A DNA stretch of 64,000 nucleotides from positions 271,878,770 to 271,942,769 of the forward strand of contig JAUPFV010000002.1 in NCBI GenBank assembly GCA_036936605.1, in the 5' to 3' direction. Shown here in pieces: positions 47,381-61,445 of the stretch; within the stretch, counting starts at the first letter, position 1; each line of letters opens with the position of its first letter. The position numbers and the translations under genes were made by a program. The notes under the pieces were generated by a model that saw only the letters and a list, made by a program, of their open reading frames with translations, was not told where the DNA came from and made no database searches. This DNA is from Limnanthes douglasii subsp. nivea. Lineage: Eukaryota; Streptophyta; Magnoliopsida; Brassicales; Limnanthaceae.

Positions 47381-49673
47381 AATTTGTCAATTTGAGTTTG
47401 ATTTCTATATTCTTGTATTGAGCTATCATATAAATCTTATGTATAAATTTAAAATTTAAAAACTTTGAAAATCATCTAGTATTCTTATTAAAACTGTGTA
47501 GACTTGTTTAATTTCTAACTTAGTGAACGATAGAACTACCAAGACTTTTTTTTAATTCTCGATCCTTAGTCGTGTCTACGTTTTTCATTTGTAATACCAT
47601 AAAACCTCATTTGAAAAAATAACTCGATTCCGCAATAAAAAGTCCACATATCAAATTTTATATAAAATTTCAAACTTAAATCTAACGCATCTCTTTATAT
47701 TAATATTACATTTTTCACATATTTTAAACGAATTTAATTCAAACAAAAAAAAAACTACAAAATTAACTTAACTAAAAACAAAACCAAAAAAACTAAACTA
47801 AATTAAAAAATAAGTTTAACAAAAAAAATTCTTTTATTGATACCTTATATAATATTGTTTTTTACTAATAGGATAATATGAAATCTTTAGTTTTGAAAAT
47901 ATTTGACGATGGTTAATTTAAGGATATAAATTTTATCGTCGAACTTTTTTCTCTCAAACAAGATTAATTGGTCATTAAAAATTAAATTTGTGAGTGCTAT
48001 AAATTACAACAATCTCCAGGATATCAACAACCTCATATTCTTCATCCCTTCTTCCAGCATCAACTACAACGGCGTCCATTATTGGATCGTCAAGAGCAGA
48101 CATATAAAATTTACAATTAAAGACACTTACAACGTCATTCGAGCATCTACTTCTGTGTCGGATTGATCAAGTTCGTATGACATAAGTACAATATTCATCG
48201 GCATGCTTTTAATCTATTACTTGCAATTCCGGAAAAAAAAATCTATCCAAACAAACTTATTAGTTGATGATTAAATTTCTTCCGGACTGTATACTTTACA
48301 ATTCCGATCTTAAAAATATCAACAATATAATCTATGGTTGTAACTTCACTCATTGAATCTAAGGATGTCCCAGTTCCAAGTTCGGGTACTTTTTAAATGT
48401 AACTAATTAGCTTTTTTAAATTAAAAGTACGTCAATTTAAACTTCCTCTCGACTGCCATTTTTGTTGATCTTGTTTTGGGGCAGTCCAATATCACATCTT
48501 ACATTTAGGGTGGTATCACGATTGTATGATCATTGTACTTTTAACCGAACTCTAACTTAATATTGTTTATGCTGTATTGTAGCCATCTTTTATGAGCTGT
48601 TATAGTCGTCGATGTTTTGCTGGATATGTTGGTTTGATTTTATTGTCCGGTCATTTACAACATTTAAAACAATATTATAATACTTTTATTTGATGTAAAT
48701 TTTTATATCTTAGTCGTCCGCATTTTAGTTGGACTTTAATATTGAAAGTAGTTTTTTCCTTTTTAAAATCAACTATTTTCAAACTATATATTTTATTTAA
48801 TACAATATTTTATGGAATAAATTGAGAAATAAAAGAACACTCGCTCAAAAAAAAGTAGTAGGTAAAGAAAACCCATTTTCATACTGTCGTGTATAATATT
48901 TTGCAGCACGTGTTGAACAAGTGACAAACACGTGACATGTGCTTCGATATACTTAACGTGACGACACATGCAATTGTTTTGCATATTACAGAATCTTGCA
49001 GGTATGTTGTTTCAATCTTCTGATCTAATTGCTGTAATATAAAATTAGACTACCAAATTGTACGCTTTTTTTTGAATATCAGGACTTGACTTGGAGATTG
49101 AGAAAAAACAACTTTTTTTTTGTTACTGTAATGTCGAAAGGGTTTTTAACTCAAATGAAGAAATACTAAGTTATTTATATTAATAATTGATCTAAATAGT
49201 CACTAACTTATATAGACATTTTAATAACTTCACTTAATTTGTAGACGATAAATAGTACTTAAATTGAGTTAAGAAAATCTTAAATTATTGAATCTATGAA
49301 GTTTAATTAAAAAATTGTTTTAAAAAATGAAATTTATTAAAATGATAATTGTGTTATTCTATTCTATATTTATAAAAGTATTATTGAAAAGTTTATATCC
49401 TCGTCATTTATTTTTAGTGGAATCGAATCAATGATAGAAATAAAAAAACCTATACTGGAAATAATAAACTCAATTCTGTCTTTTTATTTTTTAAAAGAAA
49501 TATGATTTAAAATTCGAAAAAAATTGAAGTATTCGCGGATTAATTTTTTTTTTTACTATTCACCATAGCATGGAAGAGAAAAAAATATTCTTAAAATTTA
49601 TTGATTGATTCATTTATTTATTTTAAGTTGCGAAATTTAATGTATGTAATTAAAAAAAGATTATATTTAATCG

Positions 49674-49717
<44 letters not shown>

Positions 49718-52700
49718 AAACATAATATCATTAATTTATAAAATATGGGTCATAATAAACCGTGTATTGCACCTGTGAAATATGATATTTTAAATTACAG
49801 AATTTTGAAAATAACATATTTAGCCTGTAAAATTTTAAATTTAAAAAATAGCAAAGATTTTGCTTGTGGCAAAATCATTGGCAAATAAAATGCAAAATTC
49901 TTTAAAGTTTCACAAATTTTATGTATAAATTTGTGGATTAAATTCATGATTGGTCTTTTGACCATGACGATTTCTTTTATATAGTCATTTGATTTCAAAA
50001 TAGCCACTGAACTTCTATCGACTATGACGATAAATATAGTCCCTTATGCGTGAACAATTAATAACTAAATTTATGAAAATGAGCATAGTCGATGGACATT
50101 CACCGAACATTTTCACAATCGAAGGACGATCGTTAGACATTTTAAAGTCAAATGATTAGATTTTTTGAAATCAACAAGTCGAGAGAGTCTATATAAATAA
50201 ATTGTCATAATTAAAGGACCAAACACATATTTAAACCCGGTTTTATTATAGTCTGACAGATTTAGTTTGACTCATTATAGTACTAGTTTATTTTATTGTT
50301 TTTATATTGTAAGACGTACATGTTGGTGATACATTATTCTAAGAGGTGCATATTTAAAAGTTGTGTACCAATGTGAGAGATCCAACTATTATAAGAAATA
50401 TTTAACGCGAATGATTGAAAATGAAAATCAATCGCTGCAAAAAATATTGTTATTTTAAATTGGTAGACCGACCGGATGAAGGTGATAAGGTTTGGTCTTT
50501 AAACGTGATGTTGATGCAATCATAACAAAGTTGAAAATGAATGAAAAAATATTAGTATAGATCCTAACCATTGTTATAGCACGTCTCTATGATATATTCA
50601 ATTGGCTAACGAATGCCAATCTAAAGAATGTCTCTAACATCCGCAACATATATAACTAAAAAAAACACTAGTTGATTACAAAAGGTGGTATCATGGATAA
50701 TACATATCAGACAATTAGATAAGAGATGTCATTATTCGAAATAATATGAATTACCTTCACAAATGTGATGTTTTGTGTTAGGTTCTCATTAAATGTCAAT
50801 ACAACATAAGATAATTATTAATGGACGTTGAGATGTTTAAACTTGATTATAGAATATATCAATTATGAGTTGTCATATGTTATACTAATAGATTGTGAGC
50901 TTGATTTGATAAATGGTATATAGAAAAAATATCAGCCATGAGTCACATGTTATGGAAATGACGTATCAATAAGAATTCGTTGGCTAACATAAAAAAATAG
51001 TCAAGGATAAAAAAAAAGTTTTGAAATTTTATTGATGGTTTAAAATGACGTGGTTGACTCTAGCATTGTTTACATTATAAATAAAAACATAATAAAAATA
51101 TATATAACCATTAAAATAAGTGGGAAATTACAGTCACGTACATGTTAATCTCATAGATTACACCTTATAAAGAGAAATTCGTCCATGTATACACAAATAA
51201 TTTCATACATTTCAAAAACACATCGATCAATCGAATAATATACATGTTAAATCAATTTAATGAATAGCTTAGTTAAGACTGTATGTTAGTTTGAAAATAT
51301 TATTCGAGATGGTACGTTAGTAGCAAAATATTATTCAAACCTGTATGTTATTACTATATTTTTTGGTAACATAATATTGTTGTTATCGCAAGACATGGTA
51401 ATTTGTGAAACATGATATATCAAGTTATGATACATATTATTAATGTTTTCTAAAGTTCTAAATTGTAAAACACGATCAACTAAAATTGTGAAATATGATA
51501 TATTCAAGTTGCAAAATATAGTATAATCACTTTTACAAAATATCTAATTACAAAACATGGTATGTTAAAGTTGTGAAACAGTATAAATTATGATTGTTAA
51601 ATATAAAATAATCATTTTTTTGAAATGATTAATTTAGAAACATGATGTATCAATATTAAAAAGCATGGTATAATTCAAGTTCTGAAATATTGTATTTTCA
51701 TTTATGCAAAATACTTAATTGTGAAATATGGCTTGTTTAAGTTAGTATATTCAAATTATAAAACAAAAACAAATCAGGATGGAAAGCGCACACATTATAA
51801 CTTGAAGCATTACATTAGATCAATTTAATTAATAAATTTAAAAAAATTACAAGAAAATTGACAGTTTGTTTACGATGTAATATCTAACTATATAATAAGA
51901 GTCGAAATAACTAAATATCATACCGGGCTCAAGTATCATTAAAATGAGTTATGTTGGTTATTTTGTTATATATTTTAAAAAAGTCATTGCATAATTATAA
52001 TATTTTTATAATGGTCAGAGTCGAACCATCCATATGACCTTGGGTAAGTTAAACAGCACATATGTGTCCATGTACCTATAACTTTGTCGTAATTAAACAA
52101 GATGCCAACGAGATTTTTTGCATATTATTAATGAGAATTGAAAAATACTACCCCACGCGGATCATGCTAAACTTACCAAATAAGATGGTGTTGTTGTGGA
52201 CTATGCATTTCTAAATGTAGAGCTATAAAATTTTGATTAAATGTAAAGATAGTATTTGCTAAAAATATTTACACAAATATTAGATCTTTCAAAATCTCTT
52301 GCGTATGAGCTCTAAGATATAGTCAAAAATCAAGTTCATACTCTGTTCGGGGTCGCTGTAGAGGCAAGAAAACATATGTGAATAAAAAGTCAAACAAGAG
52401 CGTACTGAATCCCATGAGGATAATATAACTACTCCGGGTGTTAGTACGATATATTTTTAAAACCAAGCGATACATTTAGAAGTACCAGTTGAACAACGGT
52501 CCAAAAAAATTATGCTAACTCTATCATAAAACCGCAAACAACAAGACGACTGTGAGTTGTATTTAATGATAGAACAACAATGATGGTAGCAAACATCGGT
52601 TGTGTATAGCTTAAAATTCTATATAAATCACATATTATACTATATATACATCATTATATTATCAAAGTGACCGACGTTAAAACCAACAAATATTACAAAT

Positions 52701-53230
52701 TTATAGTCGTATATATAAAGGTTTTTGGAAATGAAAGTTGATAATCATTTATTAATGAGTAACTAAGCTCCAAAATCAAACAAAATATAGAGTTATATTT
52801 TTAAATTTGCTATAACAACATAAAAAAATTACAATAAATTAACATGTATGTGACACTTTCGAGGTGTTGTTCGACCCAAATATTGGATAATTTTGCATTT
52901 GACAAGTTACTATTACGACTCTTTTTTAATATATTTTTTGTTGTCTCGCATAAAGGGGATGTACTATGTATTTACAATAAAAAAAGAACCCTTTATGGTT
53001 AGAGAACCAGCAAATAATATACTTGTTTTTGTGAAATAATATCCTTTTATTCAAGCATGTTTTTATATTAGCTTTTTAATCTTCTATAAGAAGGTCGATG
53101 TGACTGTCATTTTACAAACAAAATTAAATATGCATTTTAGTGTATTATAAATGATAAGATGTTTTTTGTTTTCTACATTTTAGTACATTGTAATAATCAA
53201 CACATTAGTATATTGAAGAATTAAAAAATT
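47381..53230. other. Non-coding part of duplication copy B
   Basis: Same content as 35471-41426: longer TA run at 49681-49714, foldback element at 49935-50238, degenerate repeat field about 51290-51765. No gene recognised. Confidence 0.5.
49681..49714. repeat. (AT)n microsatellite, copy B
   Basis: About 17 AT units against about 11 in copy A. Confidence 0.9.
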
Positions 53231-54851
53231 GTGGTTATCAATATGAGCTCAGTGAATTTGGTTCCACTGACTTCCAATTTTCTTAGATTAATAAACAACC
53301 TCTTAATTGTACCTCATCCAAAACATAATATATCTAAGTTAATAATGATTGTGACAAGTATTTCCTTATGTATTTTGCCAATTATGTCTTTTCTCGATCA
53401 TCATACCACATCACAATCATACTAAATCTAAGTACCTCTCGCCCTCGTAGGAAAATATCATTCAATTTTTTCAACATGTGGTAATATCACAATTTGTTTT
53501 TTAAAAAATTCATAAATAGCTTAAACCTTGTTATCGACGCTTATGGTATGAGTCTGGTTGCCTCAAAACTTATTCGTCTTCAGTTGGTTCCATAAAATTT
53601 TAATCGCAAGGAATATAATAACATTAACTCTCAGGTATTCATCGCCCACAATGACTTATTCCACGCTCAGGCTCTCATCACTCAGGATCCATCAACCCAC
53701 GCCATTATCTCAGAAGAAATTGAGGCTTTCTCTTTCTTCATCTTCCTCAAAAAAATTGAATAATCTTTCATAAATAAAAAAATCGAGAGTTTCCGTGACT
53801 AAAATTTAGAGACTAAAATACAAAAGTTTTTACAATAGTATCAAAATTTGTATCTTATGTAACAAAATTTTTATTATCTTTAATAATAATGGAGATCTGA
53901 TAACCACCACATCAAGGTTTGCTAATGTCAGGGTAAACTACTTCAATGATCTCACTGGCATCGTGCATCATCCAATTTATCTCAATCTTGTGATGGATTC
54001 TGCTCTAATTTCCAAAAATTTCAATTCAGTGGATAAGACATCCATGATTCACAAAAGTGAGTGAATATTAAAAGTTCCTTATGCATTACTGATAGTGATA
54101 AATCCTCTAAGCGTGATGACTACACCACGAGTTTCCTAAAAAATTCCTAGAATATTATAGGTTAATATATCTACAATGGGGTCTCAAATTCTTCAATTAC
54201 AACCGCTTGGAACCTTCTTGGGATCACCCTCATTCTAAAAAAAGATATTCCTTCTTAAGCCGTCGATTTCAGGCATATTGTTTATTACAATATCATTTAC
54301 AAGATTATCTCTAAGATTATGGCTAACAAAATCAATATCTCATTCCCATATCTAATTAATAAATCGCAATAAAATTTAGACGAAACATCTTTAACAACAT
54401 ATTTTTTTCTCAAAAACTTCTCATGGGTTACCAAACTAACAACAAAGACCAGAGGGTCGCACTAAAAATCGATCTTATGATTTTTTTTATAATCTTCGAT
54501 GACACCTTATTCTATATATATTTTTCGCCATGAAACTCTTAGAAGTGGTGGTTATTTAGATAATCCAATGTACATATACTCCTTATATAACGTTAACATA
54601 AATGAAAATCCTAATAAAAAATTTCAACGTATGAAAGGGCTTAGATAAGGTGACCTCATCTCTTATTTTCTTTTCATCATCGTAATACAAGTTATATCCA
54701 TTATCTTTTAAAAAAACTAGTGATATGGAATTTTAATTCTACGGAAAATATCAAAAGCTCAAAATAATCAACCTCTATTTTGTTGATGACTTAATTATTT
54801 TATATCATGGTGATCTAGACTCTTTCAATATAACCAAATAAGGTCTAAATG

Positions 54852-54852
<1 letters not shown>

Positions 54853-54937
<85 letters not shown>

Positions 54938-54940
54938 TCT
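54853..54940. repeat. (CT)n microsatellite, copy B
   Basis: About 88 bp, same place in the L1 RT as the 329-bp run of copy A. Confidence 0.95.
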
Positions 54941-56942
54941 ATGTCTCCAAATCAGCCCTACTAAAGGTCATGTTTTTTCTCTCTAGGGTAAATCTCACCA
55001 TTTGAAACTATCTTATTATCAATTTAGTATAAGATAAAATATTTTCCTATAAAACGTCTGGAAGTCAATCTCAAATTGATCATCTTTTATATAACGACTA
55101 TCGTCATCTTCTATAAAATATCACTTCTCGTGTAGGTTTTTCGATCTATAAACACCTTTCTTATGTGCGAAGGCTTCAGCTCATTAAGTTTGTCATGGTC
55201 AATTATATTGATTCGCAATCTCCATTCTCTTGTCTATGATTCTTAAAGAGTTATATCAATCCCTTTAAGCTTCATTTGGCCAGGAAATAAGATGAACCTT
55301 TTAAGGGAAAACGTGGCTTGGTCTAATATAACATTGCTTACGATGGAAGATGACCTTGGGATTCTAGATCTAGTAATCTAGAATCAGACGGTTGTTTTAA
55401 ACACTTTTGGTCATTGGTTAGTAAAAACAACAACTCAATCTGGTGTTATTAGATTAATGTTGAAAATATAATAAATAATAATAATTGGGCTTTAAATTAT
55501 GGCTCTCTATCCTCATGTAGTTGGTTGTCATTGTTGATTGTTGGACTTGTTTGACCTACCTGCATACTAATTATATATTGTTCATATTGCAACATGTATA
55601 TAAAATTAATAAGAAATTCCATTGATGTCTTTTTTACATTTGTGAGTTTTGTATTATGTTACTCATTGACTCGATCTTTACTTTTTTAAATATTGTATTT
55701 CAATCATTGTGATATAGTTAAAAAATGGGATAAGAAATTATTATCTTTTGGAGGAAGACTCATATTGATTTAATAAATTTTGATGGCTATTCCTATATAC
55801 CATGTACAAGGTAACCATTATCCTAAGACTATGATTACATGGTTTGAGAAAATGTGCAATAAATTCATTTGGGGTTCTACAAATGATAAACAAACAATAA
55901 ATTAGGCTAGTTGGAATATTTTATGCAAACCTTATGAATTTTTTTTGTCTAAATATTGGAAGCCTATATGAAATGAAAAATCTGTTCTCTTACAATATAT
56001 GGTTTAAGTTTAAGGAAAATACTACAGTTTGGTCAAATGCATGTTTTGATATACCGTAAATTTCATTTGCAAGCTCAAATAACAAATAAAAGCTCAAAAA
56101 CTTGGAAAATACTTACAAGGATTATGATACAGCTGAAAGATATACCTTTGGGAAAGTACGAAAATGAGGTATCGATTTTTTACTAGAGAAATAATGTGAT
56201 AAAATAGCCTTCATTCCTTTCTCAAACTTAACTTCAATTCTTGAAGATAAAATTGAGAATCATTAGAGTGAAGGAGAATGGGACATTGAAAGGTTGAGAG
56301 CTTCAATTCTACCTTCAGATATTGAAAAAATATTAAGAATAAAAATTAATGAGGATGAAGAAGATATAATTAAGTGGACTCTTTCAGCAATGGTGATTTT
56401 AATACTAAAAAGATGAGGAATGAAATAAGATATAAATAAAATAAGTCAAACCTATTCATAAGATTATTGAACAATTAGACTCCTAAAAAATGATCTTTCA
56501 TGCTATGGAGACTTTTGAAAGTATAAGATAATGTTGATTATGTTTTGTATAATAGACACGTTTCCTTAGCTTTTAAGTGTTATTCTGAAATGAAAATAAA
56601 ACCATTAATCATCTATTTGTGGATTGTAAAATGTCTTGAGAAATCATAAATTCGTCGGGGATTGTTTAGACTATACATTTCAAGACATATGAAAGTAGTA
56701 CATGTTATTAGAACATGGTTTTGTTCTACACAAAACTAAACTTATGTAAGAGCCGTTTTGCCTCCTATCATTTGTTGGACCATATAGAATGCTAGGAAAA
56801 AGTCTAAGCATAAAGGTCTTAACATAACAATGAGATCAGTATTGGATCATATATATATATAACATTATATCTAGGTTAGATAGATCTAACCTACTTAAAA
56901 ACCATTTTAGAAAGGTGATGAAAGTATAGCATCAGAGATGGG

Positions 56943-57254
56943 ATGCTACCAACATATCATCAAACCAGGAGTGTGTATTCTCCTTATGAGAATACACTGA
57001 AGTTAAACACAAATGTGGCTAGTAATTTATCCGGAGAGTCTGGTGGAGGTATAAATTTGAGAGACAACAAGGAAGAGATTATACTTTCTTATGACAGAAT
57101 TTACGGAAAACAATCATCGGTCTTAGTAGAATACAGAGATTTATTAGATGGCTTACTCATTTTTAGAGAAATAAAACTACTCTATCTAGATACTGTAGTC
57201 GAATATATTGAACTTATTGATATGATCGCGAATGTATTGAACTTATTGATATGA
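56943..57254 (+). pseudogene. LINE RNase H (RVT_3-like) fragment
   Basis: 103 open codons with KLNTNVASNLSGESGGGINLRDN, where the usual DGA has become NVA, and GKQSSVLVEYRDLLDGLLI, where the catalytic AE is VE. VEYIELID corresponds to the ESD region. The pattern fits the plant-type RNase H at the end of L1 ORF2 (compare 62335-62880). Key residues are changed. A short direct repeat (ATTGAACTTATTGATATGAT) at 57209 and 57237 disrupts the end. Confidence 0.65.
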
Positions 57255-57400
57255 TTGCGAGAGAAAAAACACCTTGGTGCAGAAAGAATCTAACAAAATG
57301 ATATAACAATCAAATATGTTTATAAAAGACGATATATTGAATCATGAAAGAATTTTCAACACATTATAGAGATTAGATTTTGATAATATTTAATACCTCA

Positions 57401-57780
57401 TTAGGTCGACGTAATTACATTTTTTGAGTTAGGACATTTAAGAATGGAGATATAACCGCTCTTATCTAATTATTTAATATTGATGGTGTAATAATTTTGT
57501 TTAGGGCTAATGTAGAAAAATGACACATTTTGATAGACCTCTCACCATACCCCCCCCCCCCCCCCCAATTTTTAAAAAACTCAAACTTGAATTGCCCGAT
57601 TTATCCTTATCACCCTTACTAATTATATCCATGTCATTTACCCAAAAACAACCTAAAATCTGAAACTCTCTAAAAATTACCCTAAACCTTAACTACTTAC
57701 TACCCTAAAACCCCAAAACTAACCTTCTTAAACCCAAATCCACAAAATATACAACGTCCCAACAACAAATCAGAGTATTG
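57401..57780. other. L1 tail to MULE-like module left end
   Basis: The L1 3' end probably lies near 57500. From about 57508 the sequence GGGCTAATGTAGAAAAATGA and ATAGACCTCTCACCATAC leads to a run of about 17 C (57550-57566). These look like the terminus of the MULE-like module. Then an AC-rich leader runs to the ATG at 57781. Confidence 0.45.
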
Positions 57781-58448
57781 ATGGAAGATTGTGAAATGGA
57801 CGTCTCTCAGGAGGACTTTTTGGATGAAGAGGACGCTTATCGAATGAAGGTAAAGAACTAAACTCGTATTTTGTTTGTGGTCTGGTCGTATGAATTTATG
57901 CGATGAACAACATCATGGTTGCACGATTCGTGCGACTATTAAGCCTTATTCGTCGCATATATGCATGCGACACGACCACCTTATGTGTCGTATATATTCA
58001 TAACGACCCAATTGCTACGTAAGTCGCATGCGACCCGTAAAACTTATAATTCGCATGCGACCCCTTTAGAGTATCATTTGCATGTGACCCCTTTAGAGAA
58101 TCATTATATATATTGAATTGGTATTCTTTGTAGGAGGAACCTGCCCAACCTTCGTGTATGGATGTTTATTACACAAAAATATTCACAACGAATAGGTTAT
58201 TTACGAAAGACGAATAGGATGCTTTCGTGGACATTGAATCGAAGAATATTAAGTGTGTCACGATTACAAAGCTCTATGATAGTGGAAAATGGGGAAGAAC
58301 TCCGAGACTAGATTACATTTGCGAGAGGTACGATATTTTCAAATCTAAAACAAAGTTGGATACTTTAAGAAAACGGAAGACTACGATGAAGAAATGCAAT
58401 TGTCTGTTTCCGTTAAAAGGGCATCTGATTGACGTAACATTTAAATAG
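57781..58448 (+). pseudogene. MULE transposase N-terminal region (FAR1-like)
   Basis: Exon 1 (57781-57849) starts MEDCEMDVSQEDFLDEEDAY. A GT-AG intron follows (57850-58133). Exon 2 resumes in phase (EEPAQPSCMDVYYTKIF, NRLFTKDE-stop-DAFVDIESKN) and includes YICERYDIFKSKTKLDT and KKCNCLFPLKGHLIDV, resembling the CERGG...K.CPF zinc-type region of MULE and FAR1 proteins. A TAG interrupts exon 2 near 58218. The DDE catalytic domain is absent, so this is a stub. The start is chosen from the acidic leader and the splice phase. Confidence 0.55.
57850..58133 (+). other. Intron with GCATGCGAC repeats
   Basis: 284 bp, GTAAAG...TTCTTTGTAG. It contains at least four copies of GCATGCGAC or close variants, including a perfect GTCGCATGCGAC at 58023-58034. 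Confidence 0.55.
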
Positions 58449-58639
58449 AACTCCCATCTAAAGGTCATACGATAAAGAAATGAAATTGTCTGCCTGCCTA
58501 AATAGAACTCCCATCTAAAAATTAACTCCCGCCTAACATTTTTCTTTAAAAAGAACTTGAAATATAATCTAACAAGACATCCACCAAACATTCACAAACC
58601 CAAAAAAAATATAAATCCTTTTAGAGAAGGAGTTTACGG

Positions 58640-58989
58640 TTAACAAAGACTACCACATGCTTCAAGCGGTGAAGGTTGTCCGCCGAGAGTTTTCCGAAGA
58701 TATGAGAGATGCGTTTTTTGATAGGGTTCTATGTATGATGTATTTTAACTACGGTCGTTCAGGAACAACTGGTCTTGTTGTTCGCAATCAGGACAAAATC
58801 AAACGCAGGTACCTTTTTGTCAAACCGTTGCAGTGTTTGTTGTTCATGCCATTTAAAATTAAGCAAGAAGCGAATTCAGTCTGGAACATGACGGTGATAG
58901 ACTACATCACTAGGGATATGGTAATGCATCTAGGGGATAAGATTGCAGCACATGATGAGGTTGATGATGTTGAAGACAACATGGGATAA
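58640..58989 (+). pseudogene. Unidentified ORF, possibly ULP1-like
   Basis: An open stretch of about 115 codons entered from upstream (FTVNKDYHMLQAVKVVRREF), ending in an acidic tail (DEVDDVEDNMG). The part KPLQCLLFMPFKIKQ followed by VWNMTVIDYITRDMVMHLGD recalls the D-x-xPh-x-W-x-L-x-VID shape of Ulp1/C48 proteases found in some MULEs, but the catalytic His after the first Pro is not evident. I do not assign it. It could be the C-terminal exon of the gene starting at 57781. Confidence 0.35.
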
Positions 58990-59144
58990 GACTTCGATGA
59001 CTAAGCTTTCAACTTCCTTATATTGTGTTTTTATGTTTTCGTAAGTTATGTATTTTATGTTTTTCAAGTTCAACTATCTTACTTTGTACATGTGTACATT
59101 TTAATTTATCTTAAATCTTTTAATTTATACAAACTAGCAGAATC

Positions 59145-59315
59145 TTGTAAGCGGTCACATGCGATTGAGTAAACCGTGTGGTCGCATGCGATCGTGGGGG
59201 TTACTCTATCGCATGCGACGACATCACAAAAATTTGGACATGGTTTTCAGACAGAAGGATATGTGTCACATGTGTGGTTTGCGACATGGTACCCCATCGT
59301 CGCATGCGACCACGC
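59145..59315. repeat. Cluster of GTCGCATGCGAC palindromes
   Basis: GGTCACATGCGAT (59154), GTCGCATGCGAT (59181), TCGCATGCGAC (59209) and perfect GTCGCATGCGAC (59299-59310) within 170 bases, between the convergent genes. The same motif occurs in the intron at 57963-58061. Confidence 0.75.
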
Positions 59316-59584
59316 AACTGCTTATTTACTAGTCTTAAACGTGTCTTATACTACCTAACTACTAACAACTGAATTGTATTTTTATACTACTTGTTTTATA
59401 CAAAACCATAAATTACTCATAAAACGTAGTAATAACATAGTATTAACAAAACCATATCATAATATCCATAAGGACGTAAACATCACAATACAACTCAAAA
59501 ACGTTATAACAAACTTAGTAGTCAAATACATAATAACAAACATAGTCTAAAAAAGTACGACACATACAAGGCATAACAAACATA

Positions 59585-61445
59585 TCAACGACGTCTGTAT
59601 CTCTTGGAAATCCTACCCATCTCAGTCGCAACCTCTAACAACTCCTCGTACGGCATCATAGGTAGTATTGGTATAAACTCAGCAATCAAGTTATAACCCT
59701 CGTAATTAACACCAAGCTGAGGGTGCACATGAGGACCTCCATCATCATCAACCGCTGCTGGGTTAGTCACTACATACCACAAGTTATTCTTGACCCAAAC
59801 ACGGTATATCGCATCAACACTACACTCTCCACCATCATACTCTGCAGCTAAAGTGGTAAAAAGATGATGCCGCCAATTTCGCCAATGCAAAGCATCCCAA
59901 GCGTACCTATGAACAATCTTTTTCCCTGCTTTTTTGGTAGCAGAAGGACGTATCTTCAACAATATCAGCTGAATAGGACCCATCTAACGAGTGACACAGT
60001 AGGGGTAATAAGGAACAACAATGTCAAACGCCTTTAGCGTAAGCTCAACCCAACTAACGCGCTCGAAACGATGCTCCTCACTTAGATATGAATAGGGAAG
60101 GAAAATGACCTAAAATACAATAAGTTAACAAACACGACAAGTATAAAAGTAACAAATATAACGTTTAAATTTTAAAAATAATACTTAAATCTATCTCCGT
60201 GCACATCAAGAGTGCACGTCTCAACTTCTCTACGTACAACCTGTAAAATACCGATCTTCTGTGGCGCATACCAGAAGATATGCGGCATCGATAGGTCGTA
60301 ATCACTATACAATGAAGCACAAAACTGTCTAAAGTGATCGAAGATCCATGCCTCCAATAACCCTGTAAACCCACAAGTACCTCTCGTACCATGCAAAGAA
60401 CCCTGACTAATGGAGTTGTACAACTGCGCCAATACGAACTGACCCCAGTTGTACCGATCTATAATATGGTGTTGGTTGACAAAGTGGAGGTAATATAGGG
60501 AAATATTGTTGTCGGTTTTGTTGGTGCAAATATTAATACCCAAAAGAAAAATTATATACGCACGAGCGGCGTGATCAACCCTAGCTTCTGTGATCTTAGC
60601 ATCACTTTATCTATCACCCGTTAATGTGGTACGCAACCAACTCAAGGTCACACTACTAGTATTCCTAAGATTTATAACCAAGTCAACTCGGTGTACACCA
60701 AACATGCCAGCATAACTCTAGTTCATCTCCATCTCAACATCAAAAGAGAAAACATCGAGAGGCATACCAATGATCGGTAGTCCGGTGATGACGTGGATGT
60801 CGTCTAAAGTCACAGACATCTCGCCAAAGAAGAAATGAAACAAGGAAGTATACTCATGCCACCGCTCGATGAATGCATCTATCAAGTGTAGGTTGGTATG
60901 CCAACGGGAAACTGCGTCGACAAGAGGTCCGAAAATAGTCGTCATCACCTTCGCTCGTACTTTACTCTACTTCTTGAAGTCCCATTTGCGGAGACTATCG
61001 TACATCGCAAAACATCGCAATGAGACTCTCTCCTGCAACATGTATCAAACACGTAAATGAGTAATTTATTTAACAAAAATAAGAACCAATTTTAAATAGT
61101 ATTAAAACTTACAACGTCATGATAGACACTAAATGCCTAGTTTAGGGCGTAATCAAGATAAAAAAGTGGGGACGTGTGGCATCACTGACAAGAACCCCGT
61201 ATCGGCGGGCTCATGTGCGCTTTGTGAAGACGTACATGCACCACTGCTACAAGTAGCAGCCCAACCAGCGTCATGGCTCGTATCGTCATCCTCACCACCA
61301 CCACGCATGCGTTGTTTTGTGCGGCTGCCCGGGGTTGCTCCTTCTTCGGTAAGGGCTGTACGGGCAACCTCCGAAGGCTCATGTGAATAAGTAGGTGTTT
61401 TTTGCGAAAATTATTCTTCACGGTTATTTTTTGGCGAGTCATCAT
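59585..61445 (-). pseudogene. Plant mobile domain (PMD) gene, broken
   Basis: Three exons on the minus strand. Exon 1 (61113-61445) is a Gly/Asp-rich start (TKQRMRGGGEDDDTSHD). Exon 2 (60185-61032) has the PMD core: DAFIERWHEYTSLFHF, then FGEMSVTLDDIHVITGLP, then RYNWGQFVLAQLYNSI. Exon 3 (59585-60109) has LPYSYLSEEHRFERVSW and the PYCVTR-stop-MGPIQLI region. Introns: 61033-61112 (GTAAGT...TTGCAG) and 60110-60184. At least four in-frame stops (near 60985, 60718, 60610 and 59984) make it dead. PMD proteins (Arabidopsis MAIN relatives) are nuclear; TE-borne forms are of unknown function. Family assigned from motifs. Confidence 0.72.

Larger units (their letters stand above)
47381..55225 (+). repeat. 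8-kb direct duplication, copy B
   Basis: Partner of 35471-43663. About 350 bases shorter, mainly because of the shorter CT run and missing indel blocks at the left end. Its right end is not a break: the L1 continues through 55226 without interruption, so copy B retains the original sequence arrangement. Confidence 0.92.
53231..57400 (+). mobile_element. L1 LINE with RNase H, continuous in copy B
   Basis: 5'-truncated in the endonuclease. RT at about 54180-55100, then the thumb/connection (55740-56010: LLSFGGRLILI, AIPIYHVQGNHYPK, CNKFIWGSTND), a weak zinc-binding region near 56500, a WTIWNARKK motif at 56780, then RNase H (56943-57254). This shows what copy A lost. Many stops. Confidence 0.78.
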
